Source: Streptomyces viridochromogenes (lineage in GTDB: Bacteria; Actinomycetota; Actinomycetes; Streptomycetales; Streptomycetaceae). Taken from it: a stretch of DNA of 64,000 nucleotides. Position 1 is the first letter of the stretch, and the number at the start of each line of letters is the position of its first letter. Where the stretch lies: NCBI RefSeq assembly GCF_001270495.1, contig NZ_LGUR01000036.1, positions 62,001 through 126,000 of the forward strand, written 5' to 3'. Under the pieces are notes generated by a model. It was given only the letters and a program-made list of their open reading frames with translations. It did no database searches and was not told where the DNA came from. This document shows positions 45,157 to 51,987 of this stretch, one piece after another. Both the position numbers and the translations under genes were made by a program.

Positions 45157-46098
45157 ATGCCCGCGAAGGGTAAGCACCGCCGCCCGAAGTCTCTGCGCTT
45201 CACCCGCTCCATCGCCGTCGCCGGAACCGGTGGCGCCGCTCTCGCTCTCCCGCTCATCGGTGCCACCGGCGCCCACGCCGCCCCCTCGCAGTCCGTTTCG
45301 GAAAAGGCCGTTCAGTCCCTTCCGGCCGCCGAGAAGAAGGCGGTCGAGAAGAAGGACGCCGAGCAGAAGACGGGTCTGCGGACCTATTCGGTGAAGGTCG
45401 GCGACTACCTTTCGAAGATCGCCGACGACCAGAACGTCAGCGGCGGCTGGAAGCAGCTCTACGCCGACAACCGTGAGGCCGTCGGCGACGACCCGTCGCT
45501 GATCCACCCCGGCCTGAAGCTCTCGATCGGCGGCAAGAAGGCGACGACGAGCACCCCCAAGTCGTCGTCCTCCCCCTCCTCTTCCTCCTCCGCGCCTTCC
45601 AAGTCGTCCTCCGACTCGACCGCCTCGAAGTCCAGCGCGTCGAAGACGACCACGACCACCAAGAGCGCCGAGAACGCCGGCACCTCCAGCGGCTTCTCCG
45701 CCCCTGTCGAGGGTGCCGCCGTCGCCACCGCGTACAAGGTGGCGGGCAGCATGTGGTCGAGCGGCTACCACACCGGTGTCGACTTCGCCGCTGCCACCGG
45801 AACCCCGCTGAAGGCGGTCGGCGCGGGCACCGTCGTCTCGGCCGGCTGGGGCGGTGCGTACGGCAACCAGGTCGTCATCCAGCTCGCCGACGGCTACTAC
45901 GCGCAGTACGCCCACCTGTCCTCGCTCTCCGTCTCGAGCGGCCAGACCGTGACCGCGGGCCAGCAGATAGGCCTCTCCGGCGCGACCGGCAACGTCACCG
46001 GCCCGCACCTCCACTTCGAGATCCGCACCACGCCGGACTACGGCTCGGACCTGGACCCGGTCGCCTACCTCCGCTCGAAGGGCGTCGGCATCGGCTGA
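45157..46098 (+). CDS. Secreted LysM + M23 peptidoglycan endopeptidase
   Basis: 313 residues. Signal peptide to about residue 42 (ends GAHAAP). LysM domain ~residues 72-125 (YSVKVGDYLSKIADDQNV...LIHPGLKLSIGG) binds the glycan. A Ser/Lys/Thr-rich linker (residues 130-175) follows. Lysostaphin-type M23 domain 180-300 has zinc ligands His and Asp in YHTGVDFAA and the HLH of TGPHLHFEIR. It cleaves peptide cross-links in the wall during growth, spore germination or related remodelling. Expression is governed by the c-di-AMP riboswitch in its leader. A strong terminator follows. Confidence 0.95.
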   Translation: MPAKGKHRRPKSLRFTRSIAVAGTGGAALALPLIGATGAHAAPSQSVSEKAVQSLPAAEKKAVEKKDAEQKTGLRTYSVKVGDYLSKIADDQNVSGGWKQLYADNREAVGDDPSLIHPGLKLSIGGKKATTSTPKSSSSPSSSSSAPSKSSSDSTASKSSASKTTTTTKSAENAGTSSGFSAPVEGAAVATAYKVAGSMWSSGYHTGVDFAAATGTPLKAVGAGTVVSAGWGGAYGNQVVIQLADGYYAQYAHLSSLSVSSGQTVTAGQQIGLSGATGNVTGPHLHFEIRTTPDYGSDLDPVAYLRSKGVGIG

Positions 46099-46135
46099 CA
46101 CCGGCTCCTCGCGAGAGCCACCTGCCTGACACGCA

Positions 46136-46175
46136 ACCGAAGGCCGGACCCCGATCCCCGGGTCCGGCCTTCGGT
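46136..46175 (+). terminator. Perfect 16-bp hairpin after the M23 gene
   Basis: Arms 46136-46151 and 46160-46175 are exact inverse complements with an 8-nt loop, about 40 nt after the stop. Confidence 0.9.
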
Positions 46176-46237
46176 GTGTCCTGGGGTGTCGACAGCGCGG
46201 GGGTGATGGGGGGAGAGTGATCTCCGTTTCAGTTTGC

Positions 46238-46249
46238 GCAAGCGCTTTC
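46238..46249. promoter_or_regulatory. LacI-type operator GCAAGCGCTTTC
   Basis: Imperfect palindrome with perfect core AAGCGCTT (46240-46247), the usual site of LacI/GalR-family regulators. It lies 31 bp upstream of the start of the DUF6250-like gene. The regulator gene is not in the window. Confidence 0.6.
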
Positions 46250-46280
46250 TAGTCATCGCCCCAGCGAAGGAGCCCTATCC

Positions 46281-47009
46281 GTGTCGACCACGCGCAGAGC
46301 ATTCGGAATCCTGGCCGCGGGCGCCGCCCTGGGGGCAATGGCTCCCGCGGGTACGGCGAGTGCGGCCTCCCCTCGCCCCGGTGCCCACCGTCGGCTCATC
46401 GCCCGCGACGACTTCTGCCACGGCCTCGGCCAGTGGGCGACCGAGCTGCAGAACGGCGGCACCGTCACCGCCTCGCACGGTGTGCTGGAGATCGACGTGC
46501 CGAGCGGGGCGACGGTGTGGTTCAAGCAGCGGCTCGAAGGCCCGTACGTCCTCGAGTACACGGCCACCGCCGTCTCGGCCGGCGGCCCCAACGACCGGGT
46601 CTCCGACCTCAACAACTTCTGGAACGCCGTCGACGTCCGCTCCCCGGACGACCTCTTCGCCACGCGGCGGGGCGGCGCGCTGGAGGAGTACGACTACCTC
46701 AAGACGTACTACGCCGGTTACGGAGCCAACTACAACACCACGACACGACTGCGCCGGTACGTCGGCGAGGCCGGGGTCCGCCCGCTGGTCTTCGACTACA
46801 CGGAGCCGCTGCTGGTGGCCAACCAGCCGAACCGGGTCCGTATCGTCTCCGACGGGTCGACCGTCCAGTGGTGGAACAACGGGCGGCTGGTCTTCGACCA
46901 CATCGACCAGGAGCCGTACACCAGTGGGCACTTCGCCTTCCGGACCGTGTGGAGTCACTTCCGGGTCAGCGACTTCCGGGTATGGCGGCTGCGCCCACAA
47001 CGCGCCTGA
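46281..47009 (+). CDS. Secreted DUF6250-like protein (beta-sandwich, glycan-associated)
   Basis: 242 residues. The signal sequence begins STTRRAFGILAAGAALG, with a twin-arginine pair (RR) followed by a moderately hydrophobic stretch, so Tat export is likely. The mature part is a beta-sandwich rich in Trp/Tyr: FCHGLGQWATELQNGG, YVLEYTATAVS, RVSDLNNFWNAVD, VQWWNNGRLVFDH, HFAFRTVWSHFRVSDFRVWRL. This pattern resembles the family I know as DUF6250, often found with rhamnogalacturonan or pectin-degrading genes. GTG start with AGGAG 9 nt upstream and a LacI-type operator support a sugar-induced function. No active site identified. Confidence 0.7.
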   Translation: MSTTRRAFGILAAGAALGAMAPAGTASAASPRPGAHRRLIARDDFCHGLGQWATELQNGGTVTASHGVLEIDVPSGATVWFKQRLEGPYVLEYTATAVSAGGPNDRVSDLNNFWNAVDVRSPDDLFATRRGGALEEYDYLKTYYAGYGANYNTTTRLRRYVGEAGVRPLVFDYTEPLLVANQPNRVRIVSDGSTVQWWNNGRLVFDHIDQEPYTSGHFAFRTVWSHFRVSDFRVWRLRPQRA

Positions 47010-47121
47010 TCAGAGGGTTATTCCGAGTTTGGTGAACACTTTAGAAGTGGCTTATCTCACCGCTCGTCAACCCTTGCCTACGGTCGCGTAGGTCACATTC
47101 GAAGGTGAATCATGTGCCGAT

Positions 47122-47940
47122 GTGGCAGACGATTCGAAGAGTGACAGCAGATCAGTGATCGGGTCGTACGTCGCGGTGGGGGACAGCTTCACCGAGGGCG
47201 TCGGCGACCCCGGCCCCGACGGGGCGTTCGTCGGTTGGGCCGACCGGTTCGCGGTCCTGCTCGCGGACCGGCGTCCCGAGGGCGACTTCGACTACGCGAA
47301 CCTCGCCGTGCGCGGCAAACTGCTCGACCAGATCGTCGAGGACCAGCTTCCGAGGGCCGTCGAACTGGCCCCGGACCTGGTCTCGTTCTGTGCGGGCGGC
47401 AACGACATCATCCGACCCGGAACCGACCCCGACGAGGTCGCCGAGCGCTTCGAGCGGGCGATCATCCGGCTTACCTCCGCCGTCGGCACCGTCATGGTGA
47501 CGACCGGCTTCGACACCCGTGGCGTGCCCGTGCTGAAGCATCTGCGCGGCAAGATCGCCACCTACAACGGTCATGTGCGGGCCATCGCCGACCGGTACGG
47601 CTGCCCGGTGCTCGACCTGTGGTCCCTGAAGACCGTTCAGGACCGCCGGGCCTGGGACGACGACCGGCTCCATCTGTCTGCAGAGGGGCACACGCGCGTG
47701 GCGCTCCGTGCGGGACAGGTCCTCGGCCTGGAGGTCCCGGCCGACCCGGACCAGCCCTGGCCGCCGCTCCCGGCCCGCGGCACCCTGGAGATCCGCCGGG
47801 ACGACGTCCACTGGGCGCGTGAGTACCTGGTGCCGTGGATCGGGCGGCGCCTGCGGGGCGAGTCGTCGGGGGACCATGTGACCGCCAAGGGCGCGTTGTC
47901 CCCGGACGACATCAAGATGCGGATCGAATCGGTGGCTTGA
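47122..47940 (+). CDS. SGNH/GDSL hydrolase family protein
   Basis: 272 residues without signal peptide. Block I nucleophile Ser in YVAVGDSFTEGVGD, block II Gly around NLAVRGKLLDQI, block III Asn in FCAGGNDII, and block V Asp/His in DDRLHLSAEGHTRVA. It is a complete set for an esterase or acetylhydrolase; natural substrate unknown. The GTG at 47122 lacks a strong ribosome site; a dyad CCTACGGTCGCGTAGG (47079-47094) lies in the promoter area. The ~60-residue C-terminal extension with WAREYLVPWIGRRLRG is typical of the actinobacterial branch. Confidence 0.88.
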   Translation: MADDSKSDSRSVIGSYVAVGDSFTEGVGDPGPDGAFVGWADRFAVLLADRRPEGDFDYANLAVRGKLLDQIVEDQLPRAVELAPDLVSFCAGGNDIIRPGTDPDEVAERFERAIIRLTSAVGTVMVTTGFDTRGVPVLKHLRGKIATYNGHVRAIADRYGCPVLDLWSLKTVQDRRAWDDDRLHLSAEGHTRVALRAGQVLGLEVPADPDQPWPPLPARGTLEIRRDDVHWAREYLVPWIGRRLRGESSGDHVTAKGALSPDDIKMRIESVA

Positions 47941-47953
47941 GGCGTGCCAGGCG

Positions 47954-47990
47954 GTGTGGGCCGTGCCCTGTTCGGGGGCGCGGCCCACAC
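47954..47990. terminator. Bidirectional-type hairpin between SGNH hydrolase and TetR genes
   Basis: Arms 47954-47963 and 47981-47990 are exact 10-bp inverse complements. It lies between two convergent genes, 14 nt after the hydrolase stop and 70 nt from the TetR stop, and could serve both. Confidence 0.65.
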
Positions 47991-48059
47991 GGCTGTCGTG
48001 GCCGAGGCTCTCACGGCTGTGGTGGCCGTGGTGCACCGACCGCCCGGCGATCGACGACC

Positions 48060-48680
48060 TCACCGCGCCGACGCCGTCAACGCCTCCCGCTCCAGCTCCA
48101 GTTCCCGGGCGAGCGCCTCGTCCACCCACTCCTGGGCACGCGCGCGTGACACCGCGCCGCGGTACGACGTCAGCTGCACGGCGAGCCCGTCGAGGAGGGC
48201 CGTGAGGCGCAGGGCCGTGCCGGTGGGGTCGGGGCAGGCGAACTCGCCCGCGGCCACCCCCTCCGCGATGACCTCGGCGATGGCGCCCTTCCACTGCCGG
48301 TCGAGATCCCGAGTGACGTCCTGGAGCGCGGGCTCGCGCAAGGCCCCCGCCCAGCCCTCGATCCACAGCCGCCAGCCCTTGGCCTGGCCGGTCGGCGCGT
48401 ACCAGCGCACGGCCGCCCGCAGCCGTCGTAGCGCCGTCGTGCGGCGGCCGAGGATCCTTCGCAGCCTGGCCAGGTCGCCCTCGGCCGCGTGGGTGAAAGC
48501 TGCGGCGACCAGCTTCTCCTTCGTGGCGAAGTGATAGAGCACCAGCGCGTTGCTCACCCCGAGCGCCGAGGCCACGTCGGCGATCCTGACCGCCGCCACG
48601 CCCCGCGCCTCTATCTGCTCGACGGCGGCCCGCAGCAACTCCTCGCGCCGCTCCGCCACGCTCAACCGCACTCTCGCCAC
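48060..48680 (-). CDS. TetR-family transcriptional regulator
   Basis: 206 residues. N-terminal helix-turn-helix: RREELLRAAVEQIEARG, VRIADVASALGVSNALVLYHFATKEKL (HTH at residues ~33-52 with the tail YHFATKEKL). The C-terminal helical ligand domain has WYAPTGQAKGWRLWIEGWAGAL and resembles the BetI-like class. Target genes are not obvious; the amino-acid dehydrogenase gene lies upstream on the same strand, 71 bp away, and the SGNH hydrolase converges on it. The usual mode is repression lifted by a small molecule. Confidence 0.88.
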   Translation of the reverse strand: MARVRLSVAERREELLRAAVEQIEARGVAAVRIADVASALGVSNALVLYHFATKEKLVAAAFTHAAEGDLARLRRILGRRTTALRRLRAAVRWYAPTGQAKGWRLWIEGWAGALREPALQDVTRDLDRQWKGAIAEVIAEGVAAGEFACPDPTGTALRLTALLDGLAVQLTSYRGAVSRARAQEWVDEALARELELEREALTASAR

Positions 48681-48751
48681 TCGGTCACCCTAAGGCCTCG
48701 CCCACGGGCCGCTCCCGGGCCGCTGGTCGAGCGACCGGCCCTCGTCCGCGG

Positions 48752-49930
48752 TCACCGGTACCGGCCGAACCGCTCGGCGATCACCGGCAACCGTTCCTCG
48801 GCGATGGCGTGTGCGGCGGCCCGGGGCGTCGTCCCGTCGGCCTCGGCGCGGGCCAGCGTCAGATCGGTCAAGGCGCGCATCGAGCGTCGCGTGTGGGCGA
48901 ACGCCTCGTCCGCGGACGGGCCGATGTCGCCGAACAGCGTCCACCACCACCAGGCGTTCGTGGCCGAATTGACCACGACGTCCGGCAGCACTGTGACGCC
49001 CCGCGCGGACAGCAGCCGCTCCGCGTCCGGCCGTACGGGCATGTTGGCCGCCTCGGCGATCCAGCGGGCACTGATCCGGGCCTGGTTCGCGGTATCGATC
49101 ACATACGAGACGGCCGCCGGCACCAGCACCTCGGCCTCGACCGACAGCCAGGCGTCACCCGGCAGTTCGCGGTCACCGCGACGCAGTGCCGCGCGGTCGA
49201 TCGTGCCATACGCGTCCCGCGCCGCCAGCAGGGCCTCGATGTCGAGGCCCGCGGGGTTGGCGATCGTGCCCTTGATGTCGGCGACGGCCACGACGGTGAG
49301 CCCCGCGCGGGTGAGGAAGCGTGCCGTGGCCCCACCCATGGTCCCGAGGCCCTGCACGGCGACGCGCGTCCGCCAGCACGGGAGACCGGCCCGGTCCAGC
49401 GCGGTGAGCACCGACTCGGCGACCCCGCAGCCGCCGACCAGCTCGTCGAGCCCGATCCCGTCCACCTCGGCCGCGAACGCGTCAGCGAGCCGTCTACGCG
49501 CCCCGTCCTCGTCGTCGAGCAGCGGATACACGGCCTGCACGGACGAGACGAGCCCCGCCTCGGAGGCCGCCCGGTCGACCACGTCCAGGGTGAGCCCGAG
49601 GTCCTCGCCCGTGGTCCAGAAGCTCTCGATGTACGGCCGCATGGTCCGCAGGTAGCGCACCAGGAGCCCGTACGCCTCTGGATCGCGGGGATCGCAGTCG
49701 ATGCCGCCCTTGGCGCCGCCCAGGGGGACGTACCGGGCCTCGGGGTCGTAGTGCAGGGCTTCTTTCAGGCTCATGCCGTGGGCGAGCCCGGCGACCTCGT
49801 CCAGCGTGCATCCCGGCCGCATGCGCAGCCCACCGCTGGACACGCCGCGAACCAGCCGGTCGATGACCAGGAAGCCCTGGCGGCCGGTGACGTCGTCGGT
49901 CCAGGTCAGCGACAGCAGGGGGGTGGTCAT
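48752..49930 (-). CDS. Glu/Leu/Phe/Val dehydrogenase family enzyme
   Basis: 392 residues. The catalytic Lys lies in PLGGAKGGIDCDP, the substrate-binding SSGGLRMRPG precedes it, and the NAD(P) fold has VAVQGLGTMGGATARFL. The Asn of NSATNAWWWW near the C-terminus occupies the usual substrate/cofactor site. It oxidatively deaminates (or forms) an amino acid; the sequence does not fix the side-chain preference. The start at 49930 has CGGAGAAACC before it. Upstream of the TetR gene; divergent from the MBL-fold gene. Confidence 0.85.
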   Translation of the reverse strand: MTTPLLSLTWTDDVTGRQGFLVIDRLVRGVSSGGLRMRPGCTLDEVAGLAHGMSLKEALHYDPEARYVPLGGAKGGIDCDPRDPEAYGLLVRYLRTMRPYIESFWTTGEDLGLTLDVVDRAASEAGLVSSVQAVYPLLDDEDGARRRLADAFAAEVDGIGLDELVGGCGVAESVLTALDRAGLPCWRTRVAVQGLGTMGGATARFLTRAGLTVVAVADIKGTIANPAGLDIEALLAARDAYGTIDRAALRRGDRELPGDAWLSVEAEVLVPAAVSYVIDTANQARISARWIAEAANMPVRPDAERLLSARGVTVLPDVVVNSATNAWWWWTLFGDIGPSADEAFAHTRRSMRALTDLTLARAEADGTTPRAAAHAIAEERLPVIAERFGRYR

Positions 49931-50107
49931 GGTTTCTCCGGGGGAAGGGGTGGCGAGGGTCGCGTGCCGCGCGCGGTTACTGAACGACGGGTCAGTATCG
50001 AAGTGAGGGCGAGGACATGTCAACGTGCGGAATGGATCAGGGGGCGTACGGGGTTGTCGGAGGGGCCGACCATAATGGACTACTCACCGACTCCACCTGG
50101 AGGTACC

Positions 50108-51283
50108 GTGGCCGGTTTCCGTTTCCCGAACTCCGGGCTCCGTGCCCTGCGGCCCGAATCCTTCGGCGTGGACCCGAGCGGTGAGCGCATGGCGCGCATC
50201 CGCAGATCCCCGCACTTCCGGGACGGGGTGTTCCAGAATCCCGGGGGCACCGCCCGGACCAGACCCTCCGGATCGACGCTGGAGTTCGCCAAGGTCTTCT
50301 TCGACCGGGACGCCCGGCCCCGCCGTGCCCCCAAGAGCACCGTGCCGGTCCACCCCACCACATACGCCGACCTGGCCAAACCGCCCGCCGGCGGGCTGCG
50401 CCTGACCTGGATGGGACATTCGAGCGTCCTTGCGGAGATCGACGGGCACCGGGTGCTCTTCGACCCCGTGTGGGGCGATCGCTGCTCACCGTTCCCCTTC
50501 GCCGGACCCAAGCGGCTGCACCCCGTGCCGTTGCCGCTGGCCGCGCTGGGGCCGGTCGACGTCGTCGTCATCTCGCACGACCACTACGACCACCTGGACC
50601 TGCCCACGATCAAGGCGCTGGTCGACACGGACACGCTCTTCGCCGTACCGCTCGGCGTCGGCGCGCACCTCGAACACTGGGGCGTGTCGGCAGACCGGCT
50701 GCGCGAGCTGGACTGGCACGAGACGACGAAGGTCGGCGGACTCACCCTGACGGCCACCCCGGCCCGCCACTTCTGCGGCCGCGGCCTGCGCAACACGCAG
50801 CACACCCTCTGGGCGTCCTGGGTCGTTGCCTCCGACGAGCACCGGATCTACCACAGCGGTGACACCGGATATTTCGAGGGCTTCAAGGACATCGGCGCCG
50901 AGCACGGCCCCTTCGACGCCACGATGATCCAGCTCGGTGCCTACTCCGACTTCTGGCCCGACATCCACATGACCCCGGACGAGGGCGTCCGGGCCCACCT
51001 CGACCTTCAGGGCGGCGATCCGGCCGCGGGCGTCCTGCTGCCCATCCACTGGGGCACCTTCAACCTGGCGACCCATCCGTGGGCGGAGCCGGGGGAGTGG
51101 ACGATGCGCGCCACGCACAAGGCCGGGGTCACGATGGCGACTCCCCTCTGTGGTGAGCCCTTCGAACCCGCCTCGGTGCGGCCCGTGACGCCGTGGTGGC
51201 GTGAGGCCGCCGAAGAGCCCGCCGGGGGATGGCCGACCTGGCCGCCGGTCGCGTCGGGGCCGGACAGCGTGGCGGTCGGCTAG
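50108..51283 (+). CDS. MBL-fold metallo-hydrolase (NAPE-PLD/UlaG-like)
   Basis: 391 residues. The metal motif HxHxDH is in VVISHDHYDHLDLP; other ligands are in TATPARHFCGRG, HSGDTGYFEG and LLPIHWGTFNLA. The N-terminal extension (residues 1-80) with MARIRRSPHFRDGVFQNP is characteristic of N-acyl-phosphatidylethanolamine phospholipase D-like members, so a phospholipid or other membrane substrate is possible. GTG 50108 is chosen for the GGAGG 4 nt before it; an ATG at 50075 is an alternative that would add 11 residues. Possible -10 CATAAT at 50071-50076. Confidence 0.85.
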   Translation: MAGFRFPNSGLRALRPESFGVDPSGERMARIRRSPHFRDGVFQNPGGTARTRPSGSTLEFAKVFFDRDARPRRAPKSTVPVHPTTYADLAKPPAGGLRLTWMGHSSVLAEIDGHRVLFDPVWGDRCSPFPFAGPKRLHPVPLPLAALGPVDVVVISHDHYDHLDLPTIKALVDTDTLFAVPLGVGAHLEHWGVSADRLRELDWHETTKVGGLTLTATPARHFCGRGLRNTQHTLWASWVVASDEHRIYHSGDTGYFEGFKDIGAEHGPFDATMIQLGAYSDFWPDIHMTPDEGVRAHLDLQGGDPAAGVLLPIHWGTFNLATHPWAEPGEWTMRATHKAGVTMATPLCGEPFEPASVRPVTPWWREAAEEPAGGWPTWPPVASGPDSVAVG

Positions 51284-51987
51284 AGCGACCGCGACTTCGC
51301 GGGCGGTTGTGGAGCGGGGCCGGCCCGCCGTGGCGCGCCACGGATTGCCCGTGGGGTACGACGAACTGCCCATGGCGTACGACGAACTGCCCGCGGCGCG
51401 CGATGAACTCGCCGTGGCGTACGAGGAACTCGCCGGGGCGGGCGACCGAACAGTGCGGGTGTCCACCGAGTTGCGCGCGCCCTTGGGGGCGGTTCGCGCG
51501 GGGCGCGTGGGAGCGCGGGAGGGCGCTTCGGAGCGCGCGCTGAGCACTGCGCGCCGATACGGCCGGTGACAGCCCCGACGCGGGGGACGGGTGTGCGCCG
51601 TGCTGAATCGTCCCGGCCAGGGCGGTCCCGGGCGAGGGAATCGAGAGTGCGCGTGGCCTGCGGCGGCTGGAGTGCCCCGCCGCTCGACCTTTCTTCATGA
51701 CCACTTCTGACCAGGTCCGATCGTTCGACCGCCCCTTATGGGCGAACGGTGGAGCGGGTTATCGGTCTGTCGTACGAGACCTCATACCAGAGCGGGACGC
51801 TGCCTGCGGGACTTTGTCAACTGCCCACCGCACTTGATGCAGAGGCGACTACTGTCAGTGTCCGTCGGGCGACACGGAGCCGCATTCGTGGGCCTTGTCG
51901 ACCGACATCGCGATGGCGCATGCCCCGGGCCGCGCAGACCGCGCGCACTCCCAAGGCCCCGACCGACGGACCAGTACGAGGACCCCG
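51284..51987. other. 704-bp region before the conservon, with a degenerate 21-bp tandem repeat
   Basis: No gene I can support. Several long frames exist on both strands but have low-complexity Arg/Ala-rich products. The first half carries four 21-bp repeats (51356-51439). The second half must contain the conservon promoter. In-frame starts for the kinase exist upstream of 51988 (TTG 51895, ATG 51913), so part of this stretch may be coding. Confidence 0.6.
51356..51439. repeat. Four tandem 21-bp repeats encoding a heptad pattern
   Basis: Units at 51356-51376, 51377-51397, 51398-51418 and 51419-51439; the first two differ at very few positions, the last two diverge. Translated on the plus strand, frame of 51201, they give YDELPMA, YDELPAA, RDELAVA, YEELAGA. 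A weaker copy precedes them. Confidence 0.75.

Noticed and set aside
51129..51704. 191-codon minus-strand frame across the 21-bp repeats
   Set aside because: Low-complexity Arg/Ala/Pro product, overlaps the MBL-fold gene and lacks a convincing ribosome site.
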